64,000 bases of DNA, taken from contig NZ_CP108356.1 in assembly GCF_036237315.1 (NCBI RefSeq), forward strand, positions 3,096,501 through 3,160,500, given 5' to 3'. Both the position numbers and the translations under genes were made by a program. The first letter of the stretch is position 1. Every line of letters begins with the position of its first letter. This stretch comes from Streptomyces sp. NBC_01351. Its GTDB lineage: Bacteria; Actinomycetota; Actinomycetes; Streptomycetales; Streptomycetaceae. Positions 26,480 through 34,297 of the stretch are shown one piece after another. A model generated the notes under the pieces. It did not search any database and was not told where the DNA came from. It was given only the letters and a program-made list of their open reading frames with translations.

Positions 26480-27013
26480 TCACCGGACGGTCTTCGAACC
26501 GAGCTCGCCCGGCGTCTTCGGCAGCCAGGGCTGGACGGCCGTGGCTTCACCGGGGTCCGGCTCGGCCATGCTCACCCGATAGACGTCCCTGTGGTCATCA
26601 CTCACGGGCCGGACGTTGATCTCTTTGATCTGACCTGTGTCGTGCAGGTAGGGCACGACCATCTGCCGGTACGACCCCTCGTCGTAGAACTCCGCGGTGA
26701 CCTTCCCGCGGGCGCCCTTGCCGAAGGACGCGATCCAGTTCTCGGCGGTCTTCCGGGTGGCTGCCCTGTCATGATCGGGGTCGCCCAGGGACGCCAGCTC
26801 GTCGGCCTTGCCGTCGGCGATGCGCCACACCACCTGCTGGGTGATGCCCAACGTTCCCGTGGACGGGTACCCGACCACGGCGAGCGGCGGGTGACTGCTG
26901 TAGTCCCCGGCGTACCGCGCGTCGTCCGCGTCGTAGTCCGCCGAACAGCTGGTCAGCACGCCGAGCGCCAGTGCCGACACGAGGCCGGCCCGCAGGGACC
27001 GTCGCGGCTTCAC
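26480..27013 (-). CDS. lipoprotein of unknown function
   Basis: A 177-residue lipoprotein from GTG 27013 (MKPRRSLRAG). The lipobox is LTSC, followed by an acidic stretch rich in Asp and Tyr (SADYDADDARYAGDY). The body includes VVWRIADGKADELASLGDP and KVTAEFYDEGSYRQMVVPY, and no known domain was seen. Upstream the frame is open without interruption into an amidase fragment, and no good ribosome site precedes the GTG. The gene may thus have lost its own leader when the fragment landed there, or be read as a fusion. Confidence 0.68.
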   Translation of the reverse strand: MKPRRSLRAGLVSALALGVLTSCSADYDADDARYAGDYSSHPPLAVVGYPSTGTLGITQQVVWRIADGKADELASLGDPDHDRAATRKTAENWIASFGKGARGKVTAEFYDEGSYRQMVVPYLHDTGQIKEINVRPVSDDHRDVYRVSMAEPDPGEATAVQPWLPKTPGELGSKTVR

Positions 27014-27178
27014 CAGCGGCTTGCTGTGATCGTTGTACCCGTGCTGGGCGATCAGGACGACACCTCGGCTGTGGCCCGTCACGACCGCCGTGTGGTTGTA
27101 CACCGAGTCCCCCTTGAACCTGAAGAACAGGATGTCTCCGGGACGGAGGTTATAGGACTGGTTGAGGTAGCCCGGCCG
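27014..27178 (-). pseudogene. amidase-domain C-terminal fragment
   Basis: About 54 codons in frame with the downstream lipoprotein. The sequence SYNLRPGDILFFRFKGD followed by NHTAVVTGHSRGVVLIAQHG resembles the C-terminal part of putative cell-wall amidase domains (G-D-I/V before a D/N-H-T-A-V-V-T strand). The catalytic Cys half is missing. It is read as a truncated gene piece fused to the lipoprotein gene. Confidence 0.5.
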
Positions 27179-27186
27179 CCGGTGGT

Positions 27187-27330
27187 TCAGCCCGCGCAGG
27201 GGCGGTTCGCGGCCCCGGCGCTCGGGAGGCCGGCCCAGCTCCGGGCCCCGCCGCCGGGCTCGCGGGACTCCCCGAAGCCCCGGGCCCCGGCGCACTCCCG
27301 CACCACCGCGCCCATGACGCGCGGGGCGGC
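27187..27330 (-). pseudogene. 3' fragment of an RsbW-like ATP-binding gene
   Basis: Encodes VMGAVVRECAGARGFGES and REPGGGARSWAGLP, closely matching the last 45 residues of the intact gene at 33535-34038 (VMGAVVRDCGGAWGFGES and REPGGGTRTWANLP). Everything upstream is missing. It is the more diverged of two partial copies in this region. Confidence 0.72.
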
Positions 27331-27670
27331 CTGACCGTGAACTGACCTAGCCACCCCCGCAATTGTGGGTGCGGCACCGGCCATAGCGGACCGGGCGGGG
27401 ATCCGCCACGGTTCACGGCCAGCTGATCACCAAGGAACTCGGCTCCTGGCTGTTGGACAACCTGAGCCAAGGGCTGTCCCGTAACTGATCTTTGGCACGA
27501 GAGTGGTCGGCTGAGATCGGATCCTGGGTCCCACCCTTTGGAAGAGGCGCCGACCGCGGTTCACCCCTGTGACCGCACGACACAGCAGCGGATGGCAGGG
27601 GCCGTCCTCCCGGCAACGTGTGGATCCACCCGCCCGGGGAGATGAGCAGGGCCCCTGTTATCGTGCGCCG
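27331..27670. other. gene-free stretch with IS-end-like sequence
   Basis: No gene is supported. The sequence gggctgtcccgtaactgat near 27471-27490 resembles terminal inverted repeats of IS5-group elements in Streptomyces, which fits the transposase remnant at 28120-28330. A pair ccgtgaac / gttcacgg frames about 27333-27420. The promoter of the VOC gene must lie at the right end. Confidence 0.4.
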
Positions 27671-28102
27671 ATGTCAACGATCAAGCAGTTCCAAGTGACC
27701 TTCGACTGCGCGGAACCTGCGCGCCTCGCCGCCTTCTGGTGCGAGGTGCTGGGGTACGTCGTACCGACAGTCCCGGAGGGCTTTGCCACGTGGGAGGAGT
27801 ACCACCACGAGCTGCCGCCCGAGGACGAGGTCTACTTCGCGTGTACTGATCCCTCGGGTGTGGGCCCGCGCGTGCTCTTCCAGCGAGTTCCCGAAGGCAA
27901 GGTCGTCAAGAACCGGGTGCATCTTGATGTGCGGGTCGGCACAGGGCTCGTGGGTGACGAGCGCCTGGCCACACTCGAGGCCGAATGCGCACGGCTGATG
28001 GCGCTCGGCGCGAAACACGTGCTGACGCAGCGCGCCGATGGCGTCAACGAGTCGTGCATCACGATGCAGGACATCGAGGGCAACGAGTTCTGCCTCGGCT
28101 GA
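27671..28102 (+). CDS. VOC (glyoxalase-like) superfamily protein
   Basis: A 143-residue single-domain protein. The beta-alpha-beta-beta-beta plan is clear: IKQFQVTFDCAEPARLAAFWCEVLGY, then PRVLFQRVPEGKVVKNRVHLDV, and the C-terminal CITMQDIEGNEFCLG. Two such modules normally form a metal-binding cavity. His in NRVHLDV and Glu in GNEFCL are probable metal ligands. The substrate is unknown; the subgroup includes many stand-alone proteins in Streptomyces. It is one of the few intact genes in a region full of fragments. Confidence 0.85.
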   Translation: MSTIKQFQVTFDCAEPARLAAFWCEVLGYVVPTVPEGFATWEEYHHELPPEDEVYFACTDPSGVGPRVLFQRVPEGKVVKNRVHLDVRVGTGLVGDERLATLEAECARLMALGAKHVLTQRADGVNESCITMQDIEGNEFCLG

Positions 28103-28119
28103 TTCTCCTCCGAGACTGC

Positions 28120-28330
28120 GAGGGGGGAGCCGTCTCCCGGGGACCTCTCAGGTCTCGTATGCGGCAGAAGCCATCCCGTGAGAGCGAGGTTGTGCAGTCG
28201 GGCGATGCCGAGCATGGCATGTCGGACCCCGTCGCCCTTGAGACGGCAGTCGCGGAGGATCTCCAGGTCTTCATGCGGGCGAAGACGTGCTCGACGCGGG
28301 CCCGGACCTGTTTGTGCGAGCGATTGTGCT
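28120..28330 (-). pseudogene. IS5-type transposase C-terminal remnant
   Basis: Two minus-strand frames give RARVEHVFARMKTW and then LEILRDCRLKGDGVRHAMLG followed by IARLHNLALTG. This is the typical end of a DDE transposase of the IS5 group (V-E-H-V-F-A-R-M-K-T-W, then I-A-R-L-H-N-L). A frameshift separates the two parts at about 28265, and the rest of the gene is absent. Confidence 0.75.
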
Positions 28331-28375
28331 CGCGTAGCGGGAGCAGGCATCAACGAGGCGGGCTCCGGGTCCACG

Positions 28376-28580
28376 ATGCAGGCTGCCTCCGCGCTGAAGT
28401 CCAGCGGCTTCGAGCCGGGGGGCGAGCTGGAGACGGCGGTGTCGGTGTGGACATCGCAGACCAAGGCGGTGCTGCAGGCCTGCGCTCACATCTCGAACCA
28501 CTTGGACCACACCCATCGGCCCCACTTCGGTGACGGACGCCGACATGGCGCGCTTCCACACGACCGGGCAGGCCAGGGAA
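28376..28580 (+). pseudogene. remnant of a small helical (WXG100-like?) protein
   Basis: An ATG at 28376 opens QAASALKSSGFEPG, ETAVSVWTSQTKAVLQACAH and ISNHLDHT, then the match to a plausible protein seems to move to the next frame (TDADMARFHTTG). The helical pattern with a central V-W-T resembles small secreted-type helical proteins. The identification is weak; it looks like a broken gene. Confidence 0.3.
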
Positions 28581-28705
28581 TTCGACATGAGGGGAAGCAG
28601 CTCGGTGCAGCAGCACGACCTGAACTCAAGCGGCGCCTGGCCCGACTCCGTGGAGACCGGACGCGATGGGACGCGTACGGACATCGGCCGCAACCCGGCC
28701 ACCCG

Positions 28706-29236
28706 ATGACCGGCAACCGACGGCCCGCGTGGTCAGCCCTGCTGTGCGCCTCCCTCACGATGCTCGTAGGGCTGAGCGTCGCCGGATGCTCTGGAGCACA
28801 TGGCACCGCAGACGGCGACGGCCGCCGCACGCCGGAGCGCCAACCGTCGGACTGGGTGGGAGGAACCACGGTCGAAGGGGTCACGCAGCGGCTGCATCTC
28901 CAGCTGCCGGCAACGGCAAGCGACGCCCGGGCCGGGCAGCGACGGCAGTTCCAAGACGACGCACTGCTCCTCGCCTTCACCCTGCCCACCGGCGACGTCG
29001 ATGCCTTCCTCACCCAGCTGAAACCGGAGCAGCCGGTGCAGCCCAGGAAAACGCCGTTCGTCGGCGGCGCCGAACCGGGCTTCACACGCCTCGGCCTCCC
29101 GGAGCCCGACTCCCTGCCAGACCTCCGCAAGGCCCAGGTCTGCGCCCCTTGTGGGGACAACATCGACCAACTTCACGTCGCTGTGGCACCGCTCGACGAA
29201 CAGAGCAGCCGCGTCTACATCAAGGGCATCGACTGA
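28706..29236 (+). CDS. lipoprotein of unknown function
   Basis: A 176-residue lipoprotein with signal peptide MTGNRRPAWSALLCASL and lipobox VAGC. The mature part has an acidic/basic linker and a domain with QDDALLLAFTLPTGDVDAFL and two Cys close together in AQVCAPCGDN. No family was recognised. The ATG at 28706 gives the proper signal peptide. The upstream DNA is a fragment mosaic, so the promoter may be recent. It is convergent with the partial RsbW-like copy. Confidence 0.7.
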   Translation: MTGNRRPAWSALLCASLTMLVGLSVAGCSGAHGTADGDGRRTPERQPSDWVGGTTVEGVTQRLHLQLPATASDARAGQRRQFQDDALLLAFTLPTGDVDAFLTQLKPEQPVQPRKTPFVGGAEPGFTRLGLPEPDSLPDLRKAQVCAPCGDNIDQLHVAVAPLDEQSSRVYIKGID

Positions 29237-29249
29237 CCGGTTCCGACGG

Positions 29250-29624
29250 TCAGCCGAGGTACGTGGCGGCCCCGGCCCGGGGCAGGTTCGCCCACGTACG
29301 GGTCCCGCCGCCGGGCTCCCGGGACTCCCCGAAGCCCCAGGCCCCGCCACAGTCCCGGACCACCGCGCCCATGACGCGCAGGGCGGCCCGGCGGCGGGCC
29401 TCGCAGTGGGCGGCGAGGCGGGGGTGGGCGTGGGGCGCGTGGCCGTCGTAGACGGTGAGGCGGAGGGCGTCGTCGCGGTAGCGGACGGAGAGGTACAGAC
29501 TCCGCCCCGGGTCCAAACGCCAGCCTGCCGCGACCAGTTCGCCGGTGACCTGCTCGGCGGCGGGCGCGAGCGGGTCGAGCCGGTAGGCCTGCAGGACCGA
29601 GCGGACGGCCGCCCGCGCGATCTG
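29250..29624 (-). pseudogene. RsbW-like ATP-binding gene, 5' deleted copy
   Basis: The minus strand encodes the last 124 residues of an RsbW-like protein, from IARAAVRSVLQAYRLDPLAP to GTRTWANLPRAGAATYLG. It is nearly identical to the intact gene at 33535-34038. The homology stops at about 29624 and is followed at once by a piece of the XRE gene in the opposite direction. It thus lacks its first 40 codons and start. Confidence 0.88.
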
Positions 29625-29626
29625 GG

Positions 29627-29785
29627 CCGAGGGGCCCGTCCCCCAGCTGGACACCGTCCAGGTCGATAGCACGCACGGGCCCGGATACGTGCACGCTGAG
29701 GCACAGTTGGCCAAGTATCGAGCGCGCCTGAACTGGATGGAGCAGATCGCACTGTCCCCGCAAGGCACGCGGGACCTCATCCCGA
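29627..29785 (+). pseudogene. 3' fragment of the XRE/DUF5753 regulator gene
   Basis: The plus strand matches the last 55 codons of the intact regulator at 34298-35149: EYVHAEAQLAKYRAHLDWME there, GYVHAEAQLAKYRARLNWME here, and both continue LSPQGTRDLI. The copy then ends and unrelated sequence follows. Together with the adjacent ATPase fragment it is a duplicate of the 33.5-35.1 kb locus from which about 1 kb has been deleted. Confidence 0.88.
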
Positions 29786-29795
29786 TGCCCTCGCA

Positions 29796-30089
29796 ATGCG
29801 CCCTCCACGCCCCGACAGTTCGCGGCCGACGGAACCCGCTGTCGGCGACCGGTTCGAGGTCGGCGAACCGTTTGGCTCTGTTGAATCGGTCAAGGCTGTC
29901 ACCGAGGTCTACATGCCCCTGTCCGGCCAGGTCACCGCGCCCAACGACCGGATGACTGATGAGCCCGAGCTGATCAACGACGACCCGTACGGCGACGGAT
30001 GGCTGATCGAGATCAGCCTCACAAACCCGAGCACCAACGGCCTGCTGAGCGCGCAGCAGTACAACGACTTCATCACGTCAAAGGATTAG
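29796..30089 (+). pseudogene. gcvH: glycine cleavage H-protein, C-terminal fragment
   Basis: From about 29838 the frame encodes VGDRFEVGEPFGSVESVKAV, then TEVYMPLSGQVTAPND, DEPELINDDPYGDGWL and LLSAQQYNDFI. This is the second half of GcvH, including the lipoyl-lysine motif E-S-V-K-A-V. The first 45-50 residues of a normal H-protein are missing and are replaced by about 15 unrelated codons (from ATG 29796). No P- or T-protein gene is nearby. A shortened product with the lipoylation lysine could still be made, but the lipoyl domain lacks its first strands. Confidence 0.85.
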
Positions 30090-30137
30090 TCCCCACCCGC
30101 GTGACGGGGTCCGGCCGGGCCTCGTCACGCTCCTCAC

Positions 30138-30277
30138 TCAATGGCGGGTGCGGCCGCGTTCGGCGAGCAGACTGACGGCCGCTACCAGCTCGGCTTCGTC
30201 CGCTCGAGGACAGCCTCCAGGGCTTGTAGGCAGCGGGCGAAGCGCTGGTGCTCGGCGGGCTCGTCGTCGAGGTCCAT
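30138..30277 (-). pseudogene. internally deleted copy of the 39267 gene
   Basis: ATG 30277 opens MDLDDEPAEHQRFARCLQAL, matching MDVDDEPPEHRRYATYLRAL at the start of the gene at 39267-39767. After about 25 codons the match moves to another frame, ending SLLAERGRTRH and TGA at 30138, which resembles the C-terminal AMLAEFGRTRR of the same protein. The middle (about 100 codons) is missing. Confidence 0.75.
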
Positions 30278-30481
30278 GTCGGTGATGCCGACGATCCCTT
30301 CTGCAGGATCTCGCGATCCATGACGTGGAGCGATGCGCCGATCTGCGCCGACAGCTGCCGTCTCACGAGCCGACCGGCAAGATCAGTCTCACCTTGATGC
30401 CAGATCCTCGAAAGTCGACTCGCACCTGGTGAGCCCGATCCTTGGCCCGTTGACCACACACCTTCCGAGTCGCGTCACTCG

Positions 30482-30619
30482 ATGCAACTGAGGACGTGGA
30501 CCCCCGAGAGCCGGCCCGAGGACTGGAAGGAGCAGATGAACCGCTGGGACTGCTTCCACTACATCCGCGTCGCCGTCATCATCGCCTCCTTCACCCTGCT
30601 GGTCGCCGCCCTCGCCTGA
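30482..30619 (+). pseudogene. DUF1772 (anthrone oxygenase-like) C-terminal fragment
   Basis: Forty-five codons: RTWTPESRPEDWKEQMNRWD, then CFHYIRVAVIIASFTLLVAA and stop. The pattern W-x-P..P-x-D-W..R-W-D-x-x-H-x-x-R before a last membrane helix is the end of DUF1772 proteins, which are four-helix membrane proteins. The first three helices are absent. Whether the short frame is translated cannot be told. Confidence 0.6.
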
Positions 30620-30674
30620 CCCCGCGGGACGAGTAGGCCCAAGCAAGGGGGCCGGGCCTCGGTGCGTATCGGCT

Positions 30675-31187
30675 CTACTTGTCGGTGGGTGCGTTGTTGA
30701 CCGCGAACATGCCGCGTTCGGCGCACGGGTGGTCAGCGAACCGGGAGGACGTCCCCCCGCCCAGGCTCACCTTGTCGCCCTCTCTCGCGAAGACCTTTCC
30801 GCGCGCGTCGTAGACGACGGCCTTACCGTCCTCGACCCGGGCCGTCCATCCGTGCCCCCAGTTGAGGGCAACGGTTCCTCCGTCGGTTTCCGACTTCACG
30901 GCTATGCAGTTCTTGTCCGTGACCACCAGCGTTCCCGGGAGGAGCGCCAGCAGGCCGGCCGTGGGGTCGTCCTTTCCGCGCAGGATCATCCGGGGCGGCG
31001 CCTCGGGGTCCTTGGCCGTGCCGGTCGTCTTCCCGTTGGCGGGGACCGTCTTCGGTGTTCGGTCCGCCGGGGGTTCATCGGTGAGCGACCCGCAGCCGGT
31101 GAGCGCCGCCAGCAGCAGGATTCCCGCCACGGCCGCTACGCCACGGTGCGCGGTCCTTCTCGTCCGCATGTCGAGCTGATCTGTCAT
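30675..31187 (-). CDS. lipoprotein of unknown function
   Basis: A 170-residue lipoprotein. The signal sequence has two possible starts (31187 and 31169); the lipobox LTGC is clear. A Pro/Thr/Lys-rich linker precedes a compact domain rich in beta strands (GTLVVTDKNCIAVKSETDGG, VALNWGHGWTARVEDGKAVV). Two Cys besides the lipid Cys (NCIAV and HPCAER) may form a disulfide. No family recognised. Intact and flanked by the DUF1772 fragment and a secreted protease gene. Confidence 0.75.
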   Translation of the reverse strand: MTDQLDMRTRRTAHRGVAAVAGILLLAALTGCGSLTDEPPADRTPKTVPANGKTTGTAKDPEAPPRMILRGKDDPTAGLLALLPGTLVVTDKNCIAVKSETDGGTVALNWGHGWTARVEDGKAVVYDARGKVFAREGDKVSLGGGTSSRFADHPCAERGMFAVNNAPTDK

Positions 31188-31284
31188 CGCACCCCGTCCG
31201 TTCGCCAGGCGCACGACTGGTGTGCGCTCGAAGGTGGGACGGCCGTGCCGCCGCAGGGGTTCCATGCGGCGGCACAGCCGCGTA

Positions 31285-32610
31285 TCAGCCGACTTCCAGC
31301 GACACGCCCCACGTGTTCAGGACGCTGCTGATCGGCACGTAGTTGACCCACCGCGAGCACTTGATGCCCGAGGCGTCAGGGGCCACGGAACCGCACGAGT
31401 AGGTCATGGGGCCCGCTGTGATGTCCGCGCTGATGAGGATTCCCCGGGCCTGCACGCCGCCGGACACCGTCTTGAACATCGGGCCGCCGCTGTCGCCCTG
31501 GCCGGCCATGATCTGACCGGCCGGGGCCGCGACCTGGATGACGCCGACCCTCACCCCGTTCTCGTCCACGTAGACGTCGGAGTCGTCATAGACGGTGCCG
31601 CAGTGCTCGCCCGTGCTGGCACCCGAGGAGCACACCGGGTCGCCCGGCCAGTTGGAGTACCAGCTCTTCACCAGCGATGTGGAGGTGGAGGAGTGGCCGC
31701 CACGGAAGATGCGCGGCGTGGTGGCGGGCGAGTCGGACGGGTCGATCAGCATCGAGTCGATGCTGTCGATCGTCGCGACGGACGCTCCGCCCGGGGCGAT
31801 GGTCTGCCCGGCCCCGTCCCGCACGGCCAGGTTTCCGGAGCGGTCACAGTGGCTCGCGCTGAGGAGCTTTCCCGTGGACCCGGCCAGCACGGCGAAACCG
31901 GTGGAACACAGGCTGCCGCCGTGGACGGTGCGGATGCCGCCCTTCCACGGCGGGGCGTCGTTGCCCCGGGACAACAGGGCGTCGCCGGCGACCCTCTCGA
32001 CGCCGAGTTTCAGCGCGACGTCCGGGATGCGGGCCGCGTTGCGCAGCTCGGGCAGGGGGTCGACGGCGGCCCGGGTGCGGGCGGCGACGCCCACGGTGAC
32101 GCCGCTGCCGTCGGCGTTCAGCTCGCTCCAGGTGATGCCGAGGCGGGTGGCGGCGGGGTGGTTGAGCAGCTGTGTGCGGGCGGCTTCGGCTTCGGCGCGC
32201 GAATACTTCGCCCCGGTGCGGATCGTGACCGTGACGCCGTAGGGGCGGGAGCCGGCGTAGGCGGTGACGTCGGCCGGCGGCGTGCCCTTCCACAGCACGG
32301 TGATCGCCCTGCCCGGGTAGTCGGTTTCCTGGCGGGTGAATCCGCGGTCCGCCCCCAGCTCGTAGAGGCGTTCCGCGACGACGGGTATGACGTCGTCGGC
32401 CGGGGCGGTGGCATCGAGCCCGGCGGGAAGCGGTCCGGGCTTCGCGGTCCAGGTCGACCGGTCGGGCGCCGCGTAGGTGGCGGCAGCCTTCTGCCCGGGC
32501 TGCGAGAGCGTGGGGCCGTCCGGCTGAGGTGCGGCAGTGCCGGGGGTGATCCCCAGCGCGAGCGTCAGCGCGACCGCGCCGAGCGTTACGGGTAAGAGTC
32601 TGCGTTTCAC
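31285..32610 (-). CDS. secreted S1-family (trypsin-like) serine protease
   Basis: A 441-residue preproprotein. Signal peptide (MKRRLLPVTL to about residue 27), then a propeptide of about 180 residues, as in alpha-lytic/streptogrisin-type enzymes. The protease domain starts near GGIRTVHGGSLCSTGF. Catalytic residues: His254 in LLSASHCDRS, Asp in SIDSMLID, and Ser374 in GQGDSGGPMF. Four further Cys can make disulfides. It should be an extracellular protease that processes itself on export. The GTG at 32610 follows GGAGG. Confidence 0.88.
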   Translation of the reverse strand: MKRRLLPVTLGAVALTLALGITPGTAAPQPDGPTLSQPGQKAAATYAAPDRSTWTAKPGPLPAGLDATAPADDVIPVVAERLYELGADRGFTRQETDYPGRAITVLWKGTPPADVTAYAGSRPYGVTVTIRTGAKYSRAEAEAARTQLLNHPAATRLGITWSELNADGSGVTVGVAARTRAAVDPLPELRNAARIPDVALKLGVERVAGDALLSRGNDAPPWKGGIRTVHGGSLCSTGFAVLAGSTGKLLSASHCDRSGNLAVRDGAGQTIAPGGASVATIDSIDSMLIDPSDSPATTPRIFRGGHSSTSTSLVKSWYSNWPGDPVCSSGASTGEHCGTVYDDSDVYVDENGVRVGVIQVAAPAGQIMAGQGDSGGPMFKTVSGGVQARGILISADITAGPMTYSCGSVAPDASGIKCSRWVNYVPISSVLNTWGVSLEVG

Positions 32611-32627
32611 GTGTCCTCCGAGGTGGA

Positions 32628-33073
32628 TCAGCGGTGCCAGCGCTGGTAGTTGCCTGAGTTGCACGTCCCCACGCAGAGGGCCGGGACGTGGTTGCTGTCC
32701 AGACATTTGCTGTGCCGGCGGTTCTGGAAGCGGCAGCCGTACGAGTTTCTGGTCAGCGCGAACTCTTGGTAGCGGCCGTCGTGGCAGGGTTCATGCGCAC
32801 CCCGTTGCCGTTCACGTCCAGGCACTTGAGAGTGGACGACTGCTTGATCCGGTAGGAGCCGCTCGCCTTCTTCTCCAGCGCCCACTGCTGGTAGTTGCAG
32901 CTGTGCATGTGTGCCGCGGCGCCGTTGCCGTACAGGCCGTAGCCGGTCGACGTGTTGATGAGCTAGCCGTAGGTCGCAGCCGAGGGCGGCGCGGTGGCCA
33001 GCCGCAGATGCGCCCCCGTCGCCGCGGCTACACCGCCGACGGCGGTCAGGCTGGGCAGCTTGAACTTCAGCAT
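32628..33073 (-). pseudogene. secreted ricin-B-type lectin gene, broken
   Basis: ATG 33073 starts a protein with LKFKLPSLTAVGGVAAATGA, but a TAG at 32963-32965 interrupts it after 36 codons. The same frame then gives LINTSTGYGLYGNG, CNYQQWALEKKASGSYRI and SSTLKCLDVNGNGVRMNP, typical of ricin-type beta-trefoil repeats (Q-x-W). A frameshift follows at about 32800, after which another frame supplies KCLDSNHVPALCVGTCN and YQRWHR. Two independent lesions make it a pseudogene. Confidence 0.78.
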
Positions 33074-33534
33074 GTTCGTTCCCCCCTACCAAAGATTGAC
33101 GAGGTCATGCCCCCGCACAGCGGGAGCCGCCGATCCTGCGCCGATCGTCGAGCCGTGAATCTAGGCGGGCCCCGGGTGAACGCCTAGGTTCTACCTGCAC
33201 AGTGACGCGGCCCGCCGGTGCCGGATCGCACAGTCGGCCTGGCCGTCCCCCCTCGCGGTGGAGCCATGTCGGAGAGCGCGCATGAGCGGCCCCTACGCTC
33301 CTGTTGTGCGGGCTACGGGCACGGCATTGGCGTCGGACCGTACGACCGCCGGCAGCGTGCGGGTCGACCATTGCCCAGGTAAAGAAGTCTGGCTGCAGGG
33401 CCATCATGACGGTCTGGCTGGTCTCCTGGCGGCGCGGCTCAGACGGGTGCGGGGGTGCCGGATCCGCTCATGCCATGCGGCAGGAGCCGACGACGCGTGC
33501 CGCGACCAGCCGGCCCCCGCTGATGACGAGGCCC
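33074..33534. other. gene-free stretch holding an OmpA-gene fragment
   Basis: No intact gene. Bases 33393-33440 are about 90 percent identical to 40113-40160 inside the OmpA-domain gene (minus-strand reading RRQETSQTVMMALQ against RRQETNQTVMMALQ). The remaining sequence shows no other feature I can support. Confidence 0.7.
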
Positions 33535-34038
33535 TCAGGCGGGGAGGTAGCCGGCGGCCCCGGCCCGGGGCAGGTTCGCCCACGTACGGGTCCCGCCGCC
33601 GGGCTCCCGGGACTCCCCGAAGCCCCAGGCCCCGCCACAGTCCCGGACCACCGCGCCCATGACGCGCAGGGCGGCCCGGCGGCGGGCCTCGCAGTGGGCG
33701 GCGAGGCGGGGGTGGGCGTGGGGGCTGTGGCCGTCGTAGACGGTAAGGCGGAGGGCGTCGTCGCGGTAGCGGACGGAGAGGTACAGGCTCCGCCCGGGGT
33801 CCAAGCGCCAGCCTGCGGCGACCAGTTCGCCGGTCACCTGCTCGGCGGCGGGCGCGAGCGGGTCAAGCCGGTAGGCGTGCAGGACCGAACGGACGGCCGC
33901 CCGCGCGATCTGCGCGCTGAGCGGCTCCCCGGGGATGGTGAGGCTGCACGTGAGCGTGTCGAGCGCGGGTTCGCCTGCCGGCTGGGCGGGCGCGGGCGGG
34001 GAGGAGGGGCAGGCGGTGAAGGGGTGGGTGGTGGACAT
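33535..34038 (-). CDS. RsbW-like ATP-binding regulatory protein (intact)
   Basis: A 167-residue HATPase_c-type protein. After a Pro/Ala-rich head the core reads SAQIARAAVRSVLHAYRLDP, ELVAAGWRLDPGRSLYLSVR, DALRLTVYDGHSPHAHPR and ALRVMGAVVRDCGGAWGFGE, the last parts corresponding to the G1 and G2 nucleotide-binding boxes in the diverged form common to Streptomyces. Such proteins bind anti-sigma-antagonist or other regulators. It is divergent from an XRE/DUF5753 regulator, the standard arrangement with DUF397. Two partial copies lie at 27187-27330 and 29250-29624. Confidence 0.82.
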   Translation of the reverse strand: MSTTHPFTACPSSPPAPAQPAGEPALDTLTCSLTIPGEPLSAQIARAAVRSVLHAYRLDPLAPAAEQVTGELVAAGWRLDPGRSLYLSVRYRDDALRLTVYDGHSPHAHPRLAAHCEARRRAALRVMGAVVRDCGGAWGFGESREPGGGTRTWANLPRAGAAGYLPA

Positions 34039-34297
34039 CGCGACTCCCTGAGGTCTGGGTGGACTACGGCGAGTTCGACGCGCACGGGTGGCTGACGCGG
34101 GTGCGGGGAGCGTGGCTCGTCGCCGAGGCCCGAGGCATGCTGCGGCGATGCACTTCAACTCCCCTGCGTGAGCAGTGCGTTACCTAATGTAGCGCGCTGG
34201 TGCACATTTTTACACCGGGCTACGAAAATGCGGGCTCGGTGGCCACCGCGGTGCCCAGCGGGGCAGACTGCGAGCGCACAGCCAGAGGGAGGATGAC

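Noticed and set aside
33255-33662. Plus-strand frame starting near 33258
   Set aside because: It runs across the OmpA fragment and into the antisense of the RsbW-like gene; no protein features.
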